Origin: Mycobacteriales bacterium
Lineage (GTDB): Bacteria; Actinomycetota; Actinomycetes; DATLTS01
Reading direction: 5' to 3'
Length of the DNA: 64,000 nt
Assembly (NCBI GenBank): GCA_035533475.1
Contig: DATLTS010000066.1
Location: 1 to 64,000 of the forward strand
Shown: positions 36,020-43,844 of the stretch, in pieces
Layout: each line of letters starts with the position of its first letter
How positions within the stretch are numbered: the stretch's first letter is position 1
The notes under the pieces: model-generated
What the model was told of the DNA's origin: nothing
Database searches by the model: none
What the model saw: the letters and a program-made list of their open reading frames with translations, nothing else
Translations under genes and position numbers: made by a program

Positions 36020-37243
36020 ATGTCGACCACCTACAGCTACTCGGTCCGTGACCGCGGCGGCAAACTGGTGAACGGGACTCTCGACGCGCCCTCCCAGGCG
36101 GCCGTCGTCCAGCGGCTCAAAGCCATGGGGATGGCCCCGGTCAGCATCAGCGAGCAGAACGCCGGGCTCAAGAAGGAAATCAGCATCCCAGGCTTCGGCA
36201 AGAAGGTGAAGCTTAAGGACCTGGCGATCTTCTCCCGCCAATTCGCGACGATGATCAGCTCGGGGTTGTCGCTGCTGCGCGCCCTGAACATCCTCGCCGA
36301 GCAGACTGAGAACCCGCTGCTAGCGAAGACCGTCGGCGAGGTGCGGAACGAAGTCGAATCCGGCCAGTCGCTCTCTCAGGCCCTCGCCGTGCATCCGGAG
36401 ATCTTCCCGCCGCTCATGGTGAACATGACGAAGGCCGGCGAAGTGGGCGGCTTCCTCGACGCAACGATGGTGCAGATCGCGGAGAACTACGAGGCCGAGG
36501 TCAAGCTGCGCGGCAAGATCAAGTCCGCGATGACCTACCCGGTCGTGGTCTTCTGCATCGCCATGATGGCGGTCACGGTCATGCTGCTGTTCATCGTTCC
36601 GACGTTCGCGAAGCTGTTCGGCTCGCTCGGTGGCCGGCTTCCCGCGCCGACCCGGGCGCTGGTCTTCGCCTCGCACCTGTTGAAGATCGGATTCCCGATC
36701 CTGCTGGTGCTGGGTGTCGCCGCGTTCGTGGTCTGGGGGAAGGTGAAGCGCACCGATCAGGTCCGCAACTTCGTGGACCCGCTCAAACTTAAGATCCCCA
36801 TCTTCGGCAACCTGTTCCAGAAGGTCGCACTCAGCCGCTTCTCCCGCAACCTCGGTACGATGATCCGCTCGGGCGTCCCGATCCTCCAGTCGTTGGACAT
36901 CGTCGCGGACACGACCGGCAATGTGGTGCTCGCCCGGGCCGTCCGTGATGTCCAGGACAGCGTCCGCCAGGGAGAATCGCTCAGCGGACCTCTGGTCAAC
37001 CACGCGGTCTTCCCACCGATGGTGGTCCAGATGATGTCGGTCGGGGAGGACACCGGTGCCCTGGACGGCATGCTGGCGAAGATCGCCGAGTTCTACGACC
37101 AGGAGGTCGAGGCGACGACCGAGGCGCTCACCTCGCTGATCGAACCGGTCATGATCGCGGTTCTCGGCGGGATCATCGGCTGCATGGTGATCGCGCTCTA
37201 CCTCCCGATCTTCAACATCTACAACCTGATCGGCTCCGGCTGA
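36020..37243 (+). CDS. pilC: Type IV pilus inner-membrane platform PilC
   Basis: A 407-residue GspF-type protein with the two duplicated cytoplasmic domains (FSRQFATMISSGLSLLRAL near residue 73 and FSRNLGTMIRSGVPILQSL near 275) and three membrane segments. It couples PilB and PilT to pilin assembly. The ATG is 14 bases after pilT with a weak AGGG site. A strong hairpin terminator follows. Confidence 0.95.
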   Translation: MSTTYSYSVRDRGGKLVNGTLDAPSQAAVVQRLKAMGMAPVSISEQNAGLKKEISIPGFGKKVKLKDLAIFSRQFATMISSGLSLLRALNILAEQTENPLLAKTVGEVRNEVESGQSLSQALAVHPEIFPPLMVNMTKAGEVGGFLDATMVQIAENYEAEVKLRGKIKSAMTYPVVVFCIAMMAVTVMLLFIVPTFAKLFGSLGGRLPAPTRALVFASHLLKIGFPILLVLGVAAFVVWGKVKRTDQVRNFVDPLKLKIPIFGNLFQKVALSRFSRNLGTMIRSGVPILQSLDIVADTTGNVVLARAVRDVQDSVRQGESLSGPLVNHAVFPPMVVQMMSVGEDTGALDGMLAKIAEFYDQEVEATTEALTSLIEPVMIAVLGGIIGCMVIALYLPIFNIYNLIGSG

Positions 37244-37264
37244 CGAAGCTTCGACTGCTCCTGC

Positions 37265-37294
37265 CGGCTCGGCTCCGTTGGTGGGGCCGGGCCG
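37265..37294 (+). terminator. Terminator after pilC
   Basis: A 12-bp stem (two G-U pairs as RNA) with a six-base loop starts 22 bases after the pilC stop. It separates the pilB-pilT-pilC transcript from pilA, which has its own promoter at 37344. Confidence 0.7.
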
Positions 37295-37343
37295 GTTGGG
37301 GCTTAACGCTCAGCGGTGGGCTCGAGAGGATCGCGGTCCGGGC

Positions 37344-37371
37344 TAAAGCCCGAGGGGCTGGAGACCGATAT
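37344..37371 (+). promoter_or_regulatory. FliA/WhiG-type promoter of pilA (best of five)
   Basis: TAAA (37344-37347), 16 bases, ACCGATAT (37364-37371). The -35 equals the sigma-28 consensus exactly and the -10 differs at one base from the GCCGATAT form. Predicted transcription start is about 37378-37380, just ahead of the riboswitch. Confidence 0.8.
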
Positions 37372-37393
37372 CTGGAACGTCAACGAGCCGCAC

Positions 37394-37472
37394 GGCCAGC
37401 GAAAGGCACACCCGTCGTGAGGCGGGGCCGCAAAGCCAAGGAACCCGAGGGCCCGGGTCAGCCTGGCTGCCT
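37394..37472 (+). promoter_or_regulatory. c-di-GMP-I (GEMM-I) riboswitch in the pilA leader
   Basis: The closing helix pairs GCCAG (37395-37399) with CTGGC (37463-37467). The first hairpin is CCCGTC, GTGA tetraloop, GGCGGG (37411-37426), preceded by GGCACAC, and is followed by the class signature CGCAAAGCC (37429-37437). A second hairpin (ACCCG with CGGGT) and a GGTCAGCC segment complete the fold. These match GEMM-I in order, spacing and GNRA loop. It lies 84 bases before the pilA start. The rest of the 37244-37555 gap holds a terminator, a promoter and a CCCCGTTGGGG hairpin (near 37482-37492) that could be the expression platform. Confidence 0.88.
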
Positions 37473-37555
37473 CAGCCGGCACCCCGTTGGGGAGCCGCGC
37501 AGGGGGGATAGCACCAACCAGCGTGGCTCACCATCGTCATCATGGAAGGAACGAC

Positions 37556-38014
37556 ATGCTCGCTCGAATCCGGAAGGCGAAGGAGGAGGGTGAGGGCGGT
37601 TTCACCCTCATCGAGCTCCTGGTCGTCATCATCATCATCGGCATCCTCGCGGCGATCGCCATCCCGGTCTTCCTGAACCAGCGGAAGAAGGCGTGGGACG
37701 CGGCGGTCAAGTCCGACCTGCGTAACGCGGCCACCGCGGAGGAGACCTACAACACCGACCAAGGCTACTACACCGCCCTTAGCGGGGACCTGATCAACGA
37801 CGGCTTCAAGTTTTCGGCCGCCGGCAACTACACCGGCGCTCCCGCTTTCGTCTTCTCGCTCTACAATGCCTCAGGCGCTACAGCCACTGGCACGGCCGCG
37901 ACTGGCAGCTTCTGCTTGACCGCCACGTCGGCATCATCCCACGTGTGGGTGTACGACAGCGGCAACGGTGGGCTCCAGCCCAGCTCGGTCACGGGTTGCC
38001 CGGCTACCGACTAG
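37556..38014 (+). CDS. pilA: Major type IV pilin PilA
   Basis: A 152-residue prepilin. The leader of 15 residues ends in GG and is cut before FTLIELLVVIIIIGILAAIA, with the conserved Glu at mature position 5. A Ser/Thr/Ala/Gly-rich globular domain with two Cys (FCL near 123 and GCPATD at the end) suggests the usual disulfide loop. The ATG was chosen because AAGGA lies six bases upstream. Expression appears to depend on the sigma-28-like promoter and c-di-GMP riboswitch. A perfect hairpin terminator follows. Confidence 0.96.
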   Translation: MLARIRKAKEEGEGGFTLIELLVVIIIIGILAAIAIPVFLNQRKKAWDAAVKSDLRNAATAEETYNTDQGYYTALSGDLINDGFKFSAAGNYTGAPAFVFSLYNASGATATGTAATGSFCLTATSASSHVWVYDSGNGGLQPSSVTGCPATD

Positions 38015-38023
38015 GTTCAGCAG

Positions 38024-38040
38024 TCCGATCAGTGATCGGA
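38024..38040. promoter_or_regulatory. 17-nt palindrome after pilA
   Basis: Arms TCCGATCA and TGATCGGA around one central G. It lies ten bases after the pilA stop and four bases before the terminator stem. It may be an operator, an mRNA end-stabilising hairpin or part of a compound terminator. Confidence 0.5.
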
Positions 38041-38043
38041 TCA

Positions 38044-38087
38044 GAAATGTCTGGGGCCCGCGGCTTGCCGCGGGCCCCAGACATTTC
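38044..38087 (+). terminator. Perfect 20-bp hairpin terminator after pilA
   Basis: Arms at 38044-38063 and 38068-38087 pair over all 20 bases with a CTTG loop. No U tract follows. It probably makes pilA a separate abundant mRNA and limits read-through into the minor pilin genes, as expected for a major pilin. Confidence 0.85.
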
Positions 38088-38192
38088 CATGCCGGCCGAG
38101 CTCAGCACGTCGGCGCAATGGGCCCCGGCCCACAAGGACGGGCCCGGCGGACGCGCGATCGGCCGTCCGCCACATGCTGGTACTCCCATCGG

Positions 38193-38813
38193 ATGAAACC
38201 CGCGGATCCCGCTCCTGGCCTCAAGCGTCCAGCCGGGATCGCCGATAGCCCCAATGTGAAAGCCCTGCTCCGTATGGTGTGCTCCCGCGCGCGCGCGTTC
38301 GCGCCGGATGCGGATTCCACGGGCGAGGCCGGATTCACGCTCCTGGAACTGCTCGTGGCCATCGCCATAATGGGCATCCTCGGCGCCATCTCGGTCTGGG
38401 GGCTGCACGCCTACATAAACAGCCAGGACGAGTCCACGACCGCCCAGAAGACCCTGGCGATCCTGCGCGACGCTTCGACCCGCGCCCAGGCCGAGGGCCG
38501 CACCTACTGCGTGGCACTGAGCTCGACCGGCTGGACCGAATACCGGTACAACTGCCCGACCCCGCCCTCCGGGTCCACTCCGCCGGTCCAGGTGACCACC
38601 GGGGTGGTCACCGGCAGCGGCGTGACCCTGACCGCAGGTTTCGTCCCCCCGTCGGGGAGCACGCTCGGTTGCCCGACTAGCAATGCGTGCGCCTACTTCT
38701 ACCCGCGTGGTAACGCCCTCGCCGGCACCGTAACGGTGAGCCGCACGAACTCCGCTTCCGCGTACACCGTTCACGTCGAGGGGTTGACGGGCCGTGTCTG
38801 GCTGGTTCACTAA
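38193..38813 (+). CDS. Minor prepilin, FimT/GspH-like
   Basis: A prepilin with cleavage site EAG before FTLLELLVAIAIMGILGAIS and Glu at mature position 5. The globular part has a FimT/GspH-like beta-rich pattern. The leader is 47 residues from ATG 38193, 26 from GTG 38256 and 20 from ATG 38274. None has a good ribosome site; the longest is listed, but a shorter leader is more usual. It overlaps the next gene by 20 bases. It probably primes pilus assembly. Confidence 0.85.
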   Translation: MKPADPAPGLKRPAGIADSPNVKALLRMVCSRARAFAPDADSTGEAGFTLLELLVAIAIMGILGAISVWGLHAYINSQDESTTAQKTLAILRDASTRAQAEGRTYCVALSSTGWTEYRYNCPTPPSGSTPPVQVTTGVVTGSGVTLTAGFVPPSGSTLGCPTSNACAYFYPRGNALAGTVTVSRTNSASAYTVHVEGLTGRVWLVH

Positions 38814-40584
38814 AGCTCTGCCCCGGCGGCTTCGGAAATCTACCGACGCCGGTGGCTTCACCGTGATCGAGGTCATGGTCGGTCTGGCCATCCTTGGCAT
38901 TGTCGCCACCGCCACGCTGCCACTGTTCATCAACGCGTTGCGGGCGACCGCATTGGCCAAGCAAGAGACCCTGGCGAAGAACCTCGCCACGTCACGGCTC
39001 GACGCCATGCGCAACCTGCCGTTCCACGTCGCCTTCCAGAACGGCCCCTACGTCGACATGCTGGACAGCTACTACACGAGCACCTCCACCACCCCGGTGA
39101 CCATCCCCGCCACGACCGGTTGCGGCTCGGCGGCGGTGTCGTGCCCGTCGGGCACCGGCGTGTACGTAGCCAACGGGACCGGTGCCGGCGGAACCCCGAC
39201 TGGCCCCTATTACCAGGTCACCTTCACCCAGCTCCCGGCGGCGACCGGCTTCACCGAGATCGTCGACACCCAGTTCCTCGTCCCCAACACCAACCCGTCG
39301 CAGGCCGTCACCCCGCCGTCGACGTACAACAACGAAGCGGTCGGAACCGACAACCCGCCGTCCCTGCTCGTCGGAGTTACCGTGCTGACCTCCTGGTCGT
39401 CGGGCACCCAGTCCCACTCGGCCCGTGTCTACACCGAGATCGGCGCCACCGGTCACGACGCTCCGCTCGTCCTCGGCCAAGCCGGGGCGACCGCCCTGAC
39501 CATCAGCAGCACGGCCTACGACTCGTCGCTTCTCACCGGCACGCTCGCTCAGGTCGGGCTGAACGCCAACCTGTCCAACGAGTCCTCGGCGGCCGCCCAA
39601 GCCGTCGGCGCCAGTTTCAACCGGGCCGACCAGACGGGTAATCCGATCACGTCGATCAACGGTGCCGCAGCAAGCGTGGTCGCGCCGTCCGGCTCGAGCA
39701 GTACGGCCGGACCGGACAGCCCGACGTCCGGCGCTCAGCAGACGGACAGCGCCGAAGGGACTTGCGGCTGGGGGGCCTTCGGCCCGACCGACGTGACCGA
39801 TGCGTCCTCCTCGGTGGCAAACGCCGAGCCCCAGGTGCCCTCGGACGTCGAGACCGGAACTCCGGCCCCGACCGTCACTGCCGGCCTCGAGGCGCAGAGC
39901 GGCGGGGCATGTTCCGGGCTGTCCTTCACGAACGTGCTCGCCGGCGGCCCCGGCGCCGATCCCGCCCTGGGGATGTCCTCCAGCTCGGCCGTCGTCTACG
40001 TGCCGAACACGGACGGCGCCGGTAACGTGGTGGCCGCGGCCGGCAACGTCGACACGCCCTCCCTCAGTTCCGGGAAGCCGGTGGCGGCGACGGCGACGGC
40101 GACCTTCACGCAGCAGGTCCAGCTCTTCACCGGAACGAGCTACGCCGGCGGTCACCCGCTGGTCGAGATCACACTGTCGAACGCCACGATCTCGTGTGTG
40201 TCGACCAGCCAGTCCGCCACCGGCTCCTACGCGCTTACCCTGTCCTACTGGAGCCAGACGTCGCCGAGCGTGGGCGGATACGTCACCACCACGGTCAACT
40301 GGTCCGCCGGGCAGTCGGCTCCGACGCTACCGAACCCGGCCACGATCACGGTCGGCTACAACGGCACCACGGCGGTCCCGCTGTCCACGTTCATCCAGAG
40401 CTGGACGCTGGCCGGATCGATCGTCCAGCAGAGCGGCGGCGCCTCCGGCTCGGACGTCGGGCTGCACGCGATTCCCGAGGTGCTGAGCGTCCTTACGCAG
40501 CCCGTGCTCGGCAGCACGTACCCGGACTCGAGCGTGTCGGTAGGGATCGGCCAGCTGTCCTGCGTCACCGAGGACAACCGGTGA
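38794..40584 (+). CDS. Very large minor pilin (PilV-like, possible tip adhesin)
   Basis: A 596-residue prepilin. A 21-residue leader ending GG is followed by FTVIEVMVGLAILGIVATAT. The mature protein carries a C-terminal domain of about 520 residues rich in Ser, Thr, Gly, Val and Asn, with few charged residues, typical of secreted beta-rich adhesins. Typical PilV proteins are about 150-200 residues, so this one has a large extra module. It sits among minor pilin genes and could be the tip adhesin. Confidence 0.85.
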   Translation: MSGWFTKALPRRLRKSTDAGGFTVIEVMVGLAILGIVATATLPLFINALRATALAKQETLAKNLATSRLDAMRNLPFHVAFQNGPYVDMLDSYYTSTSTTPVTIPATTGCGSAAVSCPSGTGVYVANGTGAGGTPTGPYYQVTFTQLPAATGFTEIVDTQFLVPNTNPSQAVTPPSTYNNEAVGTDNPPSLLVGVTVLTSWSSGTQSHSARVYTEIGATGHDAPLVLGQAGATALTISSTAYDSSLLTGTLAQVGLNANLSNESSAAAQAVGASFNRADQTGNPITSINGAAASVVAPSGSSSTAGPDSPTSGAQQTDSAEGTCGWGAFGPTDVTDASSSVANAEPQVPSDVETGTPAPTVTAGLEAQSGGACSGLSFTNVLAGGPGADPALGMSSSSAVVYVPNTDGAGNVVAAAGNVDTPSLSSGKPVAATATATFTQQVQLFTGTSYAGGHPLVEITLSNATISCVSTSQSATGSYALTLSYWSQTSPSVGGYVTTTVNWSAGQSAPTLPNPATITVGYNGTTAVPLSTFIQSWTLAGSIVQQSGGASGSDVGLHAIPEVLSVLTQPVLGSTYPDSSVSVGIGQLSCVTEDNR

Positions 40585-41399
40585 ACCGGCTCCGCAGCGC
40601 GCCCGCCGACGCCGGGTTCACGCTGATCGAAATGATGATCGCCATGCTGCTCTCCGCCATCGTCGGCGGAATCCTGCTCACCACCCTGATCTCCAGCAGC
40701 CGGGTCTCGGCGCTGTCGGTCAACCAGAGCGACCTGACCGCGGAGGCCAGGGGGGCGTTGAACCGGATGGCGCTCGACCTGTCCCAGGCCAACCCGCTCC
40801 AGCAGCTCGGCGCCGGGGGGGCGACCACGGCGCTGCCCGCGATCACCGACGTGCAGAACCCGGATGGTCCGAACTACTCCGTCACCGGCGTGACTTCGGT
40901 CACTTTCAATGCGGACTTCGACGGCGACGGGTGTGTGGCCGGCGTGACGTCGAACAACCTGAGCCCGGTAGGCCAGCCGTGCAACCCGCCACCCGCGGTG
41001 GACCCGACCAATCCGGAGACCGAGACCTTCTGCTGGGACCCCTCGGCGCAGCAGATCTACCTCCTTCCCGGTGCGGTCACCGCCGGCACGTGCCAACCGG
41101 CCGGTGGCGGGAGCGCGCAACCTCTCCTCAGCGGCAAGGTGACCTCGTTCGAGATCTTCTATCGGTCCAACCTCTACCTCTACCAGGACGCCTCGAAGCT
41201 GGATCCGCAGGCCACCGGCACCACCACCTGGTACGACCTGGACGCGTCGGGACCGCCGGTCGGGAACGACAACAACGTCCTCGATACGCCTGAGCTGCTC
41301 AACATCAATTCGTTGGTGATCCAGATGACGATGACCGCGGCCGGCCACAGCCAACGGTTCTCCACCGGAGTCGAACTGAGGAACGTGAACCCGTCATGA
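40581..41399 (+). CDS. Minor prepilin, PilW-like
   Basis: A 272-residue prepilin with a 12-residue leader (cut before FTLIEMMIAMLLSAIVGGIL), mature Glu5 and a helical stretch (ARGALNRMALDLSQANPL) typical of PilW/GspJ proteins. The globular domain has several Cys and a DFDGDGC stretch that might bind calcium. The GTG start overlaps the previous stop (GTGA). Confidence 0.88.
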   Translation: MNRLRSAPADAGFTLIEMMIAMLLSAIVGGILLTTLISSSRVSALSVNQSDLTAEARGALNRMALDLSQANPLQQLGAGGATTALPAITDVQNPDGPNYSVTGVTSVTFNADFDGDGCVAGVTSNNLSPVGQPCNPPPAVDPTNPETETFCWDPSAQQIYLLPGAVTAGTCQPAGGGSAQPLLSGKVTSFEIFYRSNLYLYQDASKLDPQATGTTTWYDLDASGPPVGNDNNVLDTPELLNINSLVIQMTMTAAGHSQRFSTGVELRNVNPS

Positions 41400-42850
41400 G
41401 TACCTCCTGGATCACCCGGCTGCGCGCCCGCCTGACTGACGACTCGGGGGTGGCCCTCGTCGTCGTCATCATGTTCGTGATCGCGATCGGTGTGGTGGGC
41501 ACTACGGCCGCTGTCGTGGGCACTGCCGGCCTTCGCAACTCCGCCCACGACCGGGCGGCCGGCGGTGCGCAGGCCACCAGCGACGCCGGCGTCGCCGAGG
41601 CCATTTCCTACATCCGAGCGAACGGGCTCGGTGCGTTGACCTGCGCCGAGGCGGTGACTAGCGACCTACCTACTGGATGGACGCAGACGAGTGATCCCTG
41701 CAGTACCAACATTTCCTGGGCGAATGACGGCAGCCCGCAGACCGTCTCGACTGGTGGCGGCACCACCTGCTCGGGCAGCACGGCGTGCTACCGGGTCTGG
41801 ATCGGCACGCTGCAGACCTACGTTCCCGGCGCCCAGCCCGTGCCCGAACTGCTGCGGGTCCACTCGACGGGCTTCTTCGGTACCGGTCCCGGTGCTCGCA
41901 GCGTCGACGTCGACCTCTCGGTCAACCCCGCGGACTTCCCGCTCGGGATCTACGCCGACTCCGTCGGCACGAACGGCAACTCTTCTTTCGACTCCGTGAG
42001 CCTGTTCGTTCCCGGTAATGTGCAGATCAAGTGCCCGCCGACCGGTGTCGATCCGGCCTACAACCTCCCGGCGGCGGTCCACGCGGCCGGGACCATCACC
42101 TACGGACCGGGAAACAAGTGCGTGAAGCCGGCAGGGTCTGCACATCCGCCGGCCTGCAACACTGCGCGTCCGTTCGATCAGGACGGCAACGGTGGCCCGC
42201 TGACCTCAGGCGACGGGTGTTATCAGCAGGGTGCCGTGCAATACCCAGGGACCGACCCGAGCTATCCCACGACGTCGTACTTCTCTGCCAACGACCTGGC
42301 CAATTACGGTTACGTGCCGGGAGGCCTCACCCCGTCGGAGTACGAGGCGCTCAAGGCGGAAGCACAGGCAGAGGGTACCTACTTCACCAGTACCTCGACT
42401 TCTAGTCTGAACGGTGCGCTCACCACCCTGCAAGGCCAGGGAGTCCACTTCCCGGTGGTCTACTACGACTTCCCGAGCTGTTCGAACTGCTCCCTTCCGT
42501 GGGTGGCTTTTAACGAGTCGAAGGACATCCCCAGCGTCTACACCCGTGAGCCGAGCGATAGCAGCAATTGCGACGCGTGGGGTCTGATCATCGTGGTCAG
42601 GTACGGGAACATGAGTTTCGATAGCGGGGGGGACCTGACCCCACTGGTCGCCTCAATCTTCGTCCCGGAGGGGACGTTCAGTGGCACGAACAATTTCAGC
42701 CAGATCGGCACGCTGTTCGTCAAGAACCTCGACGTCACGGGCACCCAGACCCACGAGTTGGACGAATGTTTCAGCGACAACCCGCCGGGCGGCCTGCTCA
42801 ACGTGACCACCACGAACTACCGGGCCGTCGATACCCAGAACCTCCAGTAG
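41396..42850 (+). CDS. PilX-like minor-pilin-operon protein
   Basis: A 484-residue protein with an N-terminal membrane segment (DSGVALVVVIMFVIAIGVV, about residues 16-35) of the PilX N-terminal type, lacking the strict prepilin motif. The long extracellular part is Cys-containing, Ser/Thr/Gly/Tyr-rich and probably beta-helical toward the end (SFDSGGDLTPLVASIFVPEG). The ATG overlaps the PilW-like stop. It probably takes part in the pilus tip complex. Confidence 0.82.
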   Translation: MSTSWITRLRARLTDDSGVALVVVIMFVIAIGVVGTTAAVVGTAGLRNSAHDRAAGGAQATSDAGVAEAISYIRANGLGALTCAEAVTSDLPTGWTQTSDPCSTNISWANDGSPQTVSTGGGTTCSGSTACYRVWIGTLQTYVPGAQPVPELLRVHSTGFFGTGPGARSVDVDLSVNPADFPLGIYADSVGTNGNSSFDSVSLFVPGNVQIKCPPTGVDPAYNLPAAVHAAGTITYGPGNKCVKPAGSAHPPACNTARPFDQDGNGGPLTSGDGCYQQGAVQYPGTDPSYPTTSYFSANDLANYGYVPGGLTPSEYEALKAEAQAEGTYFTSTSTSSLNGALTTLQGQGVHFPVVYYDFPSCSNCSLPWVAFNESKDIPSVYTREPSDSSNCDAWGLIIVVRYGNMSFDSGGDLTPLVASIFVPEGTFSGTNNFSQIGTLFVKNLDVTGTQTHELDECFSDNPPGGLLNVTTTNYRAVDTQNLQ

Positions 42851-42870
42851 GCCAGAACCCGACGATCGGG

Positions 42871-42876
42871 TAGACA
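42871..42876 (+). promoter_or_regulatory. Possible -10 for leaderless pilD
   Basis: TAGACA is seven bases before the GTG at 42884. It resembles the -10 of other leaderless genes in the window but lacks the final T. Confidence 0.3.
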
Positions 42877-42883
42877 TACGCCC

Positions 42884-43666
42884 GTGACCGCCGTCCTCGC
42901 CGCTGCCTGCGGCGTGCTCGGCCTGGTCATCGGCTCGTTCCTCAACGTCGTGATCTGGCGGGTCCCGCGAGGGGAGTCGATCGTCCGGCCCGGCTCGAAG
43001 TGCCCGGGATGCTCGACGCCGATCCGACCGCGGGACAACATCCCGGTGCTGTCCTGGCTGCTGCTCCGCGGCTCCTGCCGGTCCTGCGGGGCTCGGATCA
43101 GCCCGCGCTACCCGCTCGTGGAGCTCGGGACCGCCGCGCTGTTCGCCACGCTCGCTGTGCGCCTGGGCGCGAACGCCGCGCTGCCGGCCTTCCTCTACCT
43201 CGGTGCGGTCGGCGTGGCGCTCGCGCTGATCGACATCGACGTGCAACGGCTACCGAACTCGCTGACCCTCCCGTCCTACGCCGTCGGGATCGTCCTGCTC
43301 GGTGCGGCGGCCGCGGCCGGACCGCACTGGTGGGCCTACCAACGGGCCCTGATCGCCATGGTGGCGCTGTTCGCCGGCTTCTTCCTGCTGGCCCTGGTCT
43401 ACCCGGGGGGCATGGGCTTCGGCGACGTCAAGCTCTCCGGCGTGCTGGGGCTGTACCTCGGCTGGATCGGTTGGGGCGCTCTTGTGGTCGGTAGCTTCGC
43501 CGGCTTCCTGCTCGGTGGCCTCTACGGGGTCGTACTCTTGCTGCGCCGGGTGGCCGGGCGGCGCTCGCGGATCCCGTTCGGGCCGTTCCTGCTGCTCGGA
43601 GCACTCGCGGGCATCCTGGCCGGCCAGCAGATCTTCCACGGCTACACCTCGGTCTTCGTCCACTGA
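42884..43666 (+). CDS. pilD: Prepilin leader peptidase/N-methyltransferase PilD
   Basis: A 260-residue polytopic aspartic protease. The cytoplasmic zinc motif has Cys40, Cys43, Cys65 and Cys68. The two catalytic Asp regions are LIDIDVQRLPN (near residue 122) and GMGFGDVKLSG (near 182). It cleaves and N-methylates the prepilins encoded upstream. The presence of the Cys-rich domain predicts both activities. Confidence 0.95.
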   Translation: MTAVLAAACGVLGLVIGSFLNVVIWRVPRGESIVRPGSKCPGCSTPIRPRDNIPVLSWLLLRGSCRSCGARISPRYPLVELGTAALFATLAVRLGANAALPAFLYLGAVGVALALIDIDVQRLPNSLTLPSYAVGIVLLGAAAAAGPHWWAYQRALIAMVALFAGFFLLALVYPGGMGFGDVKLSGVLGLYLGWIGWGALVVGSFAGFLLGGLYGVVLLLRRVAGRRSRIPFGPFLLLGALAGILAGQQIFHGYTSVFVH

Positions 43667-43743
43667 TGCCTTGAGCAGGCGGACCGCCGCGGTCGGCCCC
43701 GTCCGGAACTAGCCCCGTTGGCGCAGCGGAGTTGCATCTTCGC

Positions 43744-43771
43744 TCAAGCGGAGGGCACAGACGGCCGATCC
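43744..43771 (+). promoter_or_regulatory. FliA/WhiG-type promoter of pilM operon
   Basis: TCAA (43744-43747), 16 bases, GCCGATCC (43764-43771), 73 bases before the pilM GTG. The -35 lies in a short hairpin (43737-43752). The same -35/-10 spacing as the other four sites. Confidence 0.65.
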
Positions 43772-43844
43772 CCTTTCTTGACATCAATCCGCGGTCGGCT
43801 TCCACCGGCCGCGGTGGCACGCCACGGAAGGCAGGTAATCCGCT

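Noticed and set aside
43717-43775. tRNA-like sequence (GCCCCGTTGGCGCAGCGG) before pilM
   Set aside because: The putative anticodon arm has a four-base loop, there is no T arm consensus and no matching acceptor strand. It is better explained by a hairpin and a sigma-28-like promoter.
43778-43783. TTGACA as a sigma-70 -35 for pilM
   Set aside because: No -10-like hexamer lies 16-19 bases downstream.
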